Program-made: the position numbers and the translations under genes
The notes under the pieces: generated by a model
Told to the model about the DNA's origin: nothing
The model's database searches: none
The model's input: only the letters and a program-made list of their open reading frames with translations
From: Siderastrea radians
Lineage: Eukaryota; Cnidaria; Anthozoa; Scleractinia; Rhizangiidae
Assembly: GCA_964017195.1 (NCBI GenBank)
Contig: OZ024895.1
Coordinates: forward strand, 31,989,375 to 32,053,374
Reading direction: 5' to 3'
DNA length: 64,000 nt
Shown: positions 12,654 to 23,161 of the stretch, one piece after another
Layout: each line of letters opens with the position of its first letter
How positions within the stretch are numbered: the stretch's first letter is position 1

Positions 12654-13175
12654 GAAGTTAAATTTGTGTCTTATAGGCATGCATCTCTGTTGATCAACTG
12701 TGCATTCAACATCTGCAGTCACTTGATAATATTTATTCATTTCATCAGGACAATAAATTTTAAGTTTGAGCTTCTGGATTGTGTTCCTTGTATGTTTTTC
12801 AGTGCTGAAATGTTTCACAGCTGTTGATACTGCTGCATTTTGAACTTCATAGTAGCCATCATGTTATTGATAGCACAACAAATACTGAAAGGTTTTGTTT
12901 TTAAGATTGTTAGCAAATTTTTATCCATGCAGGTAAATCTCCTTTTTGCTGACCTACTAAGTGTAGAAAACTGGAACTCTTTCTCACAACATCTCAAAAG
13001 CAATTTTATCTGAAATTTGTAACTACTGAAAAATATGTTACTTTTTGAAGGTAATGTTTTTGATTTTGTACCTAAATGCACATTGAAGTAAGGTATTCAA
13101 AAAGGAGAGAGCATTTTGGCGAAGAAACCTTCAATATAAGCAGTGTCTAAGACAGAAGAATAAATCCCAGATTTC

Positions 13176-13215
<40 letters not shown>

Positions 13216-14000
13216 TAGTAATAATACAAAATGTAATAACGACTTTATTTAATTAAGTAGTATATCCACGAGGTGGCTCTTTGCCCACTTATTCCAATTA
13301 CAGTGTGCACTAACTACAGTCTACTTTTACACAAAATTAAGATTTAAGGTGATTCCATAGAAATAGAAGTAAAATTCAAAATTTTCTAAGACTTGGTCCA
13401 AATGAACATTTAAAAAATGGGGCTTGTTTTGGCACAACATGGATAGCCATTGATAGCAACTATAGGACCTGCAAGGTTTTCCTGAGGAAGCCTAGTAATC
13501 AGAAATGAGAACTATAATTGCTTTAAAAAGTCATTACTTGTTTTGAAAATTTGTAGCAGTTCAACAAAATATACATTAATCTTGCATTGTATACTATACT
13601 TTAGTTGAACAGGAATTAAGGACATGAAAAAAATTTAAGAATTTGCTGCCTACGTACATACCCTGCTGTACCTAAAAACGTGTTCTTTTTGGCATTTAAA
13701 TAAAAATATCTCAAACCACAATTTTTAACTTTTCTTGAAATAGCGATATATTGTACTCGACCATGTGCCATTTGAATTTATGTATTAAAAAATGGGGGTC
13801 ACTGAGCTCGTTTAGGAGAAAACGACTTGTTATTTCTCTGAGCTGCTCAGTTTTCAGAGAAAACCTACCAAGTTCTGAAGGTGCATGTGCTCGTGCGCAC
13901 GCTAAAAACGTAATTAAATGATGGGCAGAAAGGATGCGCAATGCAATTGAAGGGAATCGCCTTAAGTAAAAACAGCAGTGTTTTAGGTTACTATTGTCCT
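12654..14000. other. Non-coding stretch with (AAT)n microsatellite
   Basis: A trinucleotide AAT array occupies about 13176-13213. Nothing else is recognisable. Confidence 0.5.
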
Positions 14001-14004
14001 TTAA

Positions 14005-14588
14005 CCCTATTAAGCCTGGGGGGGGGGGGCACATTGTGCCCAGGCTGACTTTAACGAATTGTAGCTTTTAAATGGCTAGACAGATAATCACCAAATCTCG
14101 TGTCTTTTCCTAAAATTTATCAGAGAAAATTTTCCTGTGTCAATGACATGTCTGTGATGATTGACATTTCCATAGCAACTGTCTACTCAGGAGTGTGTGT
14201 TGACTATTTTCTGTCTTTTCGGTCTTTTTTTTCCAGTTTTTCCCCTTTGTTTGTAAGAAGATAATCCTTTACTTTTAAGTGCTTGTCTTGACTATGTTTC
14301 TTAGAACAAATTCAAATATTTTTCGATGTCGTTCACTCTTTGTCAGCTGTATGACTGCAGGCGCAGGATTCAAGATGGCAGCCTCAAAATTCAAAATGGC
14401 TGGTTTGTGACGTCATTGTGATGTCATGACAGGTCATAATTGACACTTCATAAGCCCAATCTGTTCAGCTAATGACGTGCTAAAAACGTGCCAAGTTTCA
14501 TCACAAGAGCGTTAATTCTTTTCAAGATCTGTAGGGGGGCACAAACCCCAGGCTCAGAAACTCCAAAAAAAGCCCAGGCAAACTAGGG
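14005..14588. mobile_element. piggyBac-type MITE, copy 2
   Basis: Diverged copy of 1216-1815 with the same ends (CCCTATTAAGCC ... AACTAGGG) and interior. The left TTAA (14001-14004) is intact; the right flank reads TAAA, a decayed duplication. It sits just upstream of the zinc-finger exon, in its presumed intron. Confidence 0.75.
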
Positions 14589-14690
14589 TAAAAGCAAAAG
14601 CAGGGAATGAACTTGCAGTTCTTTTTAAACAGAAAATGTGTTTGATTTGTGTTTTTGGCTTCCTAATGGCATGGCTGTTGTTTCCTTCAG

Positions 14691-15484
14691 AAATGTTTTC
14701 GCAAGATATACGAGACGTGAATGTTGAGAAGAATACTGGAAGGAAACCTTTCAAATGCAACACCTGCAGAAAGAGTTTTGATTACCAGTCAAAGCTGAAA
14801 AGTCACCTGATGGTACACAGTGGTGAGAGACCGTACAAGTGTAGTTACTGTGACAAATGTTTTAAACGATCATCAGATCTGAAAATACACATGAGGATTC
14901 ACAGTGGTGAGAAACCTTTCAAATGTAATCAGTGTGACAAATGCTTTAACCATTCATCCAGTTTGCAATCTCACCTAAGGGTACACAGTGGTGAGAGGCC
15001 GTACAAATGTACTCAATGTGACAAATGCTTTAACAAGTTATGGACTTTGCAATGTCACCTGAGGATTCATAGTGGTGAGAGACCATACAAATGTACTAAA
15101 TGTGAGCAATGTTTCAGGAAGTCATCAAATTTGAAAGATCACCTGAGGATACACAGTGGCGAGAAACCATACAAGTGTACTCAATGTGACAAATGTTTCA
15201 CTCAGAGTTCAGGTCTGCGATATCACATGAGAACAATTCATAACGATTTGCTTCACAAGTGCACCCAGTGTGACAAATCTTTCCATGATGACAGCAGTCT
15301 AAAGAGGCATGATTGTAGCAAACGTTCTGCCATAGACAAAGAAAGATTTACCTGCTGGATGTGCCAAGAATATTGCCATAGTTGTTGTGGAATTTTATTC
15401 CATATGTATAAACATATGACAAGATCAAGGTTTGTAAGCACTGGCAGTGATGAAGTCTTAATTGTGCAAAACATTTACCCTTAG
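14691..15484 (+). CDS. C2H2 zinc-finger protein, 3'-terminal exon
   Basis: This exon encodes about 264 residues with six canonical tandem C2H2 fingers joined by H-S-G-E-[KR]-P linkers, then a seventh of C2HC type and a degenerate eighth (C-x2-C ... H-x4-H) before the stop at 15482-15484. Such arrays bind DNA in the nucleus; targets cannot be read from the sequence. The open frame continues upstream to an ATG at 14636, but the stretch GTTTCCTTCAG ending at 14690 is a good 3' splice site, and the residues before it are hydrophobic and unlike the family. I therefore place the exon start at 14691, with an in-frame ATG at 14693. Upstream exons, if any, are not recognised; it could also be an intronless gene. 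Confidence 0.8.
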
Positions 15485-16890
15485 AAAGACCATTATCTCC
15501 GTATCTTCAAATAGGGAAGGGTGATATTGCAGAAAGTTCTTTTGAGGATACATGAAGAACAAATGTTTAACGGCAATCTAATTTCCTTCATTGAAAATTG
15601 GAGAAATTTACCCAACCGAAAACTGTAGGGTTTTTGGCACTCCGTCCGTCCCTTCCTTTCATTCCGTCACCTAATCACCCAAAAGTTATATCTTTTGATT
15701 AAGACCACAACGGCACCACCTTAACCATTTTGAAGGTTCCCTTAGTACAATTTACATTTTTGTTTTCAGAGGACAGACTACACATCTAGTAGACTGCAGC
15801 ACTTCATAGTTTTCTTGTGTCAACTAAGGGAGTCAGGCAGAAGTTCAAAGCTCCATTTCTACCAGACTCTTTTAGTTGAAACAGAGCGTTACACAAATCT
15901 AATTGTTATATGTTTTAAACGACGTGAGAAACTCGAGGCCACGGCAGTTGCTGATAATGCCATATTTTTGTGTCACGCATTCCACTATCTTTATTCAGGA
16001 AAATAAGGACTGGTCGCATTCCATAACGCTCATAAAATTCTTGCGGAGGTTGTAGTTTCTGGACTAGAACAAAAACACCTTATTAATTCCATAATGTCTT
16101 GTATTATTGGGAATAACCAAATTATGAAGTACTTCGTTTTATAGTCAAAGCCGGCCAAGGGTTCCCATCGTTAACGGACTAATGAATTCATTAATGGTAA
16201 ATTGATTCAATCAATCAACGAACAGAATTAATATGCCATTAACGAATTCAATAGTCCGTTAACGACGAGAACCCCTGACTGGCCTTGGCTGTAAGGGGTA
16301 CAGGAATCACTCAAAGTTTCTTTGATCGACAAAAAGGCAAGGCTGCAAATAACGTTTCTTTTCGGAAAAGACACATGACCAGATGAGTCATCAATTTGGA
16401 TGAACAAAACCAAAACTTGTTGGATATCACTTGTTGTTAGGTTGACCCTATGTACTTTAAAATGATAGTTATTGGTATTGAAATGTTTTGCTCAGTCATC
16501 CTGCTCTGTTCACAGATAGTTGGGCCACCCCTGTCTGTTAAAGGACTGTCATTTGTAGCTTCTGGCTAAAGGGGCTCTATGTCTAAAAGACCTACTGCAG
16601 TCAAAGGAAACCCAAAGAAATAACTCACTTTTGTTTAAAATGATCCACCAGTTTTCTGAAACTATAATTGTGTTTGGATGCGAATGAAAATAGAAGGCAA
16701 CTTGAAAACATTGCGCTAAAGTTTTCAAGGTTAATCATATCACTCCGTCAAGAGTGGTTTCCTTCCAAAAATTAGAATTTCATTTTAAAGGGAATCTTTG
16801 ATTATGCAAGGTGGCCTGTAGTTGTGAACTTGGATGAGAGAGAACAAAAACATTTTGAAATTTTTTTCACAGTTGTGTTTAGGATGTGAG
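15485..16890. other. Downstream region of the zinc-finger exon
   Basis: It probably includes the 3' UTR of the zinc-finger gene. No second gene is supported. It contains the inverted repeat at 16150-16290. Confidence 0.35.
16150..16290. repeat. Imperfect long hairpin, MITE-like
   Basis: GTTAACGGACTAATGAATTC and its near inverse pair across a ~35-bp centre; the outer arms (GGCCAAGGGTTC / GAACCCCTGACTGGCC) also pair imperfectly. About 140 bp in all, non-coding. Confidence 0.55.
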
Positions 16891-17183
16891 TAGTATTTGT
16901 TAGTTTGAGTTATTTACATACGTTGGGCAGTTTTCCTGGAAAGGTTATTTTCATATAGTATATGGCATATTGTAGGTTAAAATATTAGGGATTTAAGATG
17001 TATTTAAAGTTTGGTACGTTGCATTTTTGTCGTACAGAAGACCCCCGTTGTGTTGAACAGCAGTTATCGCTTAATACCTTGTATACAAACACGTTTTCCT
17101 TGGATACCGTTCTACCGTTGTTTGTATTTGCTGTCTCCAACTCAACCCCTTGCAGTCACAAACAGAAACCTGTTTCCCTTGGA

Positions 17184-17525
17184 TACCGTTTTTACTCGAT
17201 TAAGCACCTCCCCCGATTAAGCGCCGCCCTTGATTAAACGCCGCATATGAATGCGGCGCTTAATCTAAGCATCATTAGAAACATGTCCTTTTGAATGTGG
17301 TGAATCTACGCCTTCTGATGTCGTATCCAACTACGTCGAGTGGCATTGACATCTTGATATGAACATTGTTTATTTTGTTGTTAACATTTGCTTGTTATCG
17401 TTTACAAATGTTATGATTTTTTAAAGAGCGCCGCCCTCCAATAAACGTCGCCCCCGAATGAGCGCCGCATCCGAAACACTAAGAATTTAAAGAGCTCCTC
17501 GGTGATTAATCGAGTAAATACTGTA
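17184..17525. mobile_element. MITE inside the dispersed repeat, copy 2
   Basis: Counterpart of 7850-8241, with the same ends and a ~50-bp shorter interior. The right terminus is more decayed (CGAGTAAATACTGTA). Confidence 0.6.
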
Positions 17526-17526
17526 C

Positions 17527-17769
17527 TGTCAGACAGTGGCGGAGATGTGGTGCTGTTGTGGTTAACGCGTCGGACTTTTTCCATCGGATGATCTGAGTGT
17601 TGCTGGTTCGATGCTAGGTTCGTTTCTGCATTGTATTGTTGTTTCCTTAGGCAAGAAACCTTTTCTTCACATTCTCTAACACTGATCAGGTGTATAAATG
17701 GGTACATGTCGCGGCTAAACACTGCCATGGTAATGCTGTGATGGACTAGCATCCCATCCAGGGGTAGAC
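17527..17769 (+). mobile_element. tRNA-derived SINE, copy 2
   Basis: Counterpart of 8243-8472. A-box-like TGGTTAACGCG near 17559-17569, B box GGTTCGATGCT at 17605-17615, and the 3' module GATGGACTAGCATCCCATCC. Confidence 0.6.
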
Positions 17770-18856
17770 GCTGTTGCACCATGCAGAAAGCGGCTTTATA
17801 GGCTCCAGCATGCGACTGTACTTTGCCTTTCGTTTACTTTCTTTACAGTATTTTACTGCTCCAATTTTGAACAGAAATAATGTTACCTTTAAAAGAAAAT
17901 TATTTCCCTCGGCTTTCAAAAGAAATAATTTTTTGATCCCGCCTGAGTTTTTATGATAGTGGGAGTCGACTGTATACATGTACGTACATTTGTTACTTGT
18001 TATATCGGAACTTGAAATATCCTATTACGGTCACTGATTTTGCATTTTTGTTGAGTTGAAATGCTGTGTGCCTTTTTTCACCAATTGTGTCACGTTTTAT
18101 GTTAAATGTGACCCTCGTATGAGTTAAATTAGATTAACCGTTTCGTTAATAAAACAGTCAACTGTGATCATGACATTGCTGTTTCTTGTTCAAATCTTGC
18201 GTTTTTTGAGAAAGCTCTGTTTTTCCTTCGGGCGATCGAGAAGTGAGGCGAGCCCACGATCAATAAGAAAATCGGGATCCTTCTGGGCTTTGTAATTTGC
18301 CACCAGAGCTTTGACGTATAAGTGCTGGATACCGGAGCTAGGTTCTACTTCCAACCTTTTTTTGGGCGGGGGGTGGGGATAGTGACGCGAGCGTGCGCTC
18401 TCGTTTAATTTAAAAACACCTGCTTTCGTTTGTTGTTCAATAATCGTTTGTGAAGATAATAGGAAGAGACTAGAGCTTACATGTAGTTGTATTAATCGGG
18501 GGCTACAAATATAGAAGAGCAAGTTTAAAGTTCCGGGCTCCAATGCATAGAAACCAGATTGAAAACCTTAAAGTTTTCGAATTTTCTGACCTTTTTATTT
18601 AAGACAGAGATACTCTGTAACATACACAAATCCTTGCACACGTTAACAATTGAAAACGAAGATTATGAAAGAAACTGCTGATTTTTTTTTGAAACCAAGA
18701 TTTATCGTTTGGGTGTGAACGATCATTTATTTATATGGCCTGGCAGCCCTCCGTCCTCAGGCAACCTATTAAATCCAAAGCAAGCTATCACAAAGTTGAG
18801 GAGGGCGGGCTCACTTACCCGAGGCAGGGGCTGGTAATCGAGCCTATCACAAATTA

Positions 18857-19926
18857 AAGCACAGGCTTACCACCCTCTGTTTGTGTTGCGGGCCTGTGCA
18901 AGCTGTATATTAATAGCCGCTCCGGCTGTCAACAAAGGATTTTGTGAATACCACATTTACGGTTTTTTGAACAGATGAAAGCCAAATAAAAACGCTTAAA
19001 TAAAAACATGAACACTATGTTAATGTTTGCTATTATGGGCTTGGCTTGTCGATTTAAATCTCCGGGAGGCGGTTTTACAAACTTGAAGTTTGACTGACTC
19101 TATAAACATGTATAAAGTCACAAGGTTTGCAATTTCCAGAACCTCAAATTACCGATCGCCTTGGGATTTCGCCAAAATTAATACACTTTATCTCGTGCCT
19201 TTGACAAAAGAATCCCGGTTTCCGAAAGAACAATCCGCGTCCGCGGCCTTTAACATCCAGCACAAACTTTCGAATCTGATGGTGTCGAAAACGCACAAGC
19301 AATACGTTTACTGTTAAAATCTCCGTTGCACAAGCAATACGTTTCCTTTGAAAATCTCCGTTTAATTTCCTCCAAATGATCACAAACTCCGCTTGAATAC
19401 AGGCTAGAAAAACTCCTCTCTTACAACTCAACCGCGTGCTCAGTGTATAAATAACGTAATCCGATCTCTCGAAATAACTCACTCATTCCCTGCTAGCAGA
19501 GGCCCCTTTTCCTTTGTATTCGCTGAGCTGACGGGCGTAATACAAAGGAAAAGGGGCCTCTGCTAGCAGGGAAACTCACTCACTAAGTACAAAGCACATT
19601 TTATGCATTTCCGCTCATTATGTAACTAACGAAACAATCAATCAACGATATGTCCACAGTTCCCGACAGACGGAAAATTTGTTTCTGCCTATGATCTGCA
19701 CAAGTTGCCTACTCAAAGACATCTCAAGTATGCAGTTTTCTATGCAATTTGAACTCGCAAGACCAAAGCGGCTTGTTTGGCACGCGAAGGAACTAGTTGA
19801 AACACTTGCGCGTGCAGCCACGCATCGCAGCGCAACAATATGGTGATGAAAATAAATTTTGTTCACACCTCATCTTTAATACCAGTTTAAGGCTCTCGCG
19901 GCCATTGTCTGTCCCAACAACAACTA
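18857..19926. other. Non-coding stretch before the Tc1/mariner element
   Basis: No gene supported. It contains the perfect 88-bp hairpin at 19486-19573. Confidence 0.4.
19486..19573. mobile_element. 88-bp perfect hairpin with 9-bp flanking repeats
   Basis: The arms 19486-19520 and 19539-19573 are perfect inverted complements of 35 bp with an 18-nt loop; the outer end begins TTCCCTGCTAGCAGAGG. It is flanked by a 9-bp direct repeat ACTCACTCA (19477-19485 and 19574-19582), which looks like a target duplication, though the flank is itself a short ACTC run. It is probably a minimal MITE or solo hairpin; a structured RNA is an alternative. Confidence 0.65.
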
Positions 19927-20363
19927 CACCTTTTGCTGTTCATTAGCGCAAAACGTACATTCATTTGTGCCAAGCGATGCATCAATAACTTGTATTGTAC
20001 TTTCTTGAACACCGCAAGCAACATCATTGGTGCGAAACGACTTTCAATAGCGATATTTAAATACGCGCGAGCATTCAACAGTATCAATAGACAATCAACT
20101 AAACGACGGGACAATCATTTGGGTGGAACGTTATTTCATGTGCGCGCAATGAAAATTCAATAGCACCAATTGACAAACGGTTGCATTTATTGACAATCAT
20201 TCAACCAAAAATGAAACTTCATTAGTGTTATTAGCATAAACAAGGCAATCTATAGCGCGTTTGGACAATCGTAGCCATTCGAGATTATATTCTTTAGTGC
20301 GTTTTGACAATCATTTGAGCGGTTCAAAATACAATAACACAAAAGAAAAAATCAATACTACTT
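19927..20363. repeat. Left terminal inverted repeat of the Tc1/mariner element
   Basis: Matches 21576-22013 inverted with only isolated differences. It contains several AATGATTGTC / GACAATCATT motifs spaced through the arm, which may act as multiple transposase sites. Confidence 0.9.
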
Positions 20364-20440
20364 TTGTATTTTTCTATGTTCATGGATCAAAAAATAGCTA
20401 AAACAAAAAAGATTGCTCAAGATTCAGCATGAAATTGCAG

Positions 20441-20464
20441 TATAAAAGCAAGTTTTCGTCAGTT
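20441..20464 (+). promoter_or_regulatory. Transposase core promoter
   Basis: TATAAAAG at 20441-20448 is followed ~12 bp later by an initiator-like TCAGTT. This places a transcription start near 20460-20475 and a short leader before the ATG at 20496. It lies just inside the left inverted repeat. Confidence 0.55.
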
Positions 20465-20495
20465 CAATTTCTCTGTCGCTCCAGAAACAGCCAAA

Positions 20496-21557
20496 ATGCC
20501 TCGTAGAAATCGCATCATCCTAGAGCAACGCGAAAGGATTATTCAAGCTTTTGAAAACACAAATGAAGATTATCTCATGGTGGCCGATACAATCGGTGTT
20601 AATCGTTCCACAGCCAGGAGTATAGTTGCCAGATATGTACGGGAAGGTAGAATTGCAGAGAGACCAAGGGGAGGACCAAATAATGTACGTGTCGATAACC
20701 AGATGAGGGACACTCTCAATGACATTGTAAATGAGAATTGTCAACTAACGCTGGCCCAGATAAACCAAGAATTACGGCAACGTCTTCCCGCCAAACCACA
20801 AATCCACGACCGTACTGTGGCAAGGACCTTAGACGGAATGCTTTTTCGTGTGAAACTAAGCAGACCACTCCTAGCAGAAAGAAACAGACCCGATGTCATC
20901 GAGAAACGATATGCTTATGCCAATTGGTTTATGGGCCATGCCATAGTAAATCATTCTGTTTTTATAGATGAATGCGGATATAATATTTGGACTTCTCGAA
21001 GCCAAGGCAGAGCGAGAAGAGGAGAAAGGGCCTACAGGCAAGTCTGTGGTCAAAGAGGAAGAAACGTGACGGTTGCACTCGCTATTTCACCGACTAATGG
21101 CCTTGTCTTCCACTCTTCAGTCATTGGAGGAATGAATGCGCAGAAATTTAACGACTTCCTGGCACAGACGCGTTTAAATCTTGACCCAGATGAAAACGTC
21201 ATTTTCATTTACGATGGTGCCCCAGCCCATCACAATCCAGTCAATCCAGGTGCAAACACTGAGCTGAAAAAATTGCCGCCTTACAGTCCATTTCTAAACA
21301 TCGTGGAACAAGCAATAAGCTCCTTGAAAGCAGCGGTAAAAGCAGATATAAGTCGTCCTGCAATACAACAAGAAATGAATAATCGAGATGAAGCAAGAAA
21401 TCGGGGCCTTGCTCTGGGCCATTACCGCACACAGCTGCTTTTGGAAGCTTTGAATCGAAATATTGGAACAATCACTCCAGCTAAAAGTGGGCAATGGTTC
21501 CGTTTTATGCAAACATATCTACCCCGTTGTATTAACAGAGAGTTTATCGAAGGCTGA
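20496..21557 (+). CDS. IS630/Tc1-mariner type transposase (353 aa)
   Basis: Catalyses cut-and-paste transposition by binding the terminal repeats and joining ends at TA. Residues ~1-115 form two helix-turn-helix units (paired-like) separated by a basic RIAERPRGGP stretch. The DDE catalytic domain has D158 in FIDECG, D240 in FIYDGAPAHHN and E271 in PPYSPFLNIVEQ, the PYSPxLNxxE block being diagnostic of the superfamily. The second D and the E are separated by 30 residues, fewer than the 34 usual for Tc1. The length is normal, with no frameshift or stop. The start is the first ATG after the TATA box, with an A at -3. All three acidic residues are present, so the enzyme is plausibly active. Exact subfamily not assigned. 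Confidence 0.9.
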   Translation: MPRRNRIILEQRERIIQAFENTNEDYLMVADTIGVNRSTARSIVARYVREGRIAERPRGGPNNVRVDNQMRDTLNDIVNENCQLTLAQINQELRQRLPAKPQIHDRTVARTLDGMLFRVKLSRPLLAERNRPDVIEKRYAYANWFMGHAIVNHSVFIDECGYNIWTSRSQGRARRGERAYRQVCGQRGRNVTVALAISPTNGLVFHSSVIGGMNAQKFNDFLAQTRLNLDPDENVIFIYDGAPAHHNPVNPGANTELKKLPPYSPFLNIVEQAISSLKAAVKADISRPAIQQEMNNRDEARNRGLALGHYRTQLLLEALNRNIGTITPAKSGQWFRFMQTYLPRCINREFIEG

Positions 21558-21575
21558 AATTTAAATAGAAATGAC

Positions 21576-22013
21576 AAGTAGTATTGATTTTTTCTTTTGT
21601 GTTATTGTATTTTGAGCCGCTCAAATGATTGTCAAAACGCACTAAAGAATATAATCTCGAATGGCTATGATTGTCCAAACGCGCTATAGATTGCCTATGT
21701 TTATGCTAATAACACTAATGAAGTTTCATTTTTGGTTGAATGATTGTCAATAAATGCAACCGTTTGTCAATTGGTGCTATTGAATTTTCATTGCGCGCAC
21801 ATGAAATAACGTTCCACCCAAATGATTGTCCCGTCGTTTAGTTGATTGTCTATTGATACTGTTGAATGCTCGCGCGTATTTAAATATCGCTATTGAAAGT
21901 CGTTTCGCACCAATGATGTTGCTTGCGGTGTTCAAGAAAGTACAATACAAGTTATTGATGCATCGCTTGGCACAAATGAATGTACGTTTTGCGCTAATGA
22001 ACAGCAAAAGGTG
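21576..22013. repeat. Right terminal inverted repeat of the Tc1/mariner element
   Basis: Inverted partner of 19927-20363. It begins 18 bp after the transposase stop codon. Confidence 0.9.
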
Positions 22014-22015
22014 TA

Positions 22016-22286
22016 CTTAGGAGCTCAAGCAACCACGACGGCGACGGGAAGGAAAACGTCAGTTTTAAAATGACTTCACAATCTTTTAAACTTCTTGGCG
22101 ATTATTCTGACTCGTTTAACCTGTCTTATGTAGTCGAATTATCCAGGAACTGAATCTGTAAGGACGGCTTTTCAGTTCGAGAAGAAATTGTTTAGAAAAT
22201 AAATTAGAAAACAGCTCTGACAGGGGGCTGTGTGTCTCCAATTAGCGCCCTGTCTTTACAGGGTGCTAGAACACTTGACACGTAAA
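22016..22286. other. Short spacer before the tandem duplication
   Basis: Non-coding. Nothing recognised. Confidence 0.4.
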
Positions 22287-22290
22287 TGAA

Positions 22291-22328
<38 letters not shown>

Positions 22329-22588
22329 AAGTGAGACCGGAAAACAATATTATAATTATTAGTTAATCATTAGCAATACACCTCTCATCAAATTAGAACC
22401 AGTGTTTCATAAATTTTAAATAAGCCTCTGTTGTAGGTAATATAAACTTAAATATCTAAGCAATTTAAATGCTTTATTCAATAAGTGATTTGAAACCGGG
22501 ATAATATAGTTCAATACGTTTTCTACAGTGTAAGACGCCCTCATACTCATATTTTTCTCCTTATATGGTAAAATGACGCTATAGTTGA

Positions 22589-22630
<42 letters not shown>

Positions 22631-23108
22631 TACCTTATTTACTTGTATTAATTCCCCGGGACGTTTAATTAATAGTAGTAAGTTGTGAACCCTAAAACAT
22701 CCCAGGGCATTGCTTTCTTTCTTGACTGTCCAATAGTGGTAGTTACTCAGAAGGAGTAGCTTACTGGAGTTAATATGAAATATTATTTAAATTACTGTAA
22801 AAGCCCTAATAGTCCTGCTCTCTAATACGCCTTCTTACCTACTACTTGCTAATTACAAATAAATTATTTGCTTACAATTATGTCATGACATTGGGGCTTG
22901 AAAATTATTTTATGTTTCGACTGATGCCGGGTATTATTTTACTGCCAGAGGAAGATTCGAAGAAGTGCAGCATTATGCATGTAATTACTTACATGTAATT
23001 CAGGTGAATCAATTCATTCATCTATTTTAAGTACCAATCAGTCAATCAATCAACCACTCAACCAACTGGCTGATAAATCAGTCAATCAGCCAATTAAAAA
23101 TAAATCAT

Positions 23109-23161
<53 letters not shown>

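Larger units (their letters stand above)
16891..18856. repeat. Dispersed ~2-kb repeat, copy 2
   Basis: Direct-orientation copy of 7570-9356. It holds insertions relative to copy 1, for example around 17790-17880 and 18755-18780. The MITE and SINE sit at the same internal positions, so both were present before the copies diverged. Confidence 0.75.
19927..22013 (+). mobile_element. Complete Tc1/mariner-superfamily transposon with long TIRs
   Basis: A 2087-bp element starting CACCTTTTGCTG and ending with the complement, flanked by TA (19925-19926 and 22014-22015). The inverted repeats are ~437 bp and nearly identical. One intact transposase gene lies between them with a TATA box. The near identity of the arms and the intact ORF indicate recent activity. 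Confidence 0.9.
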
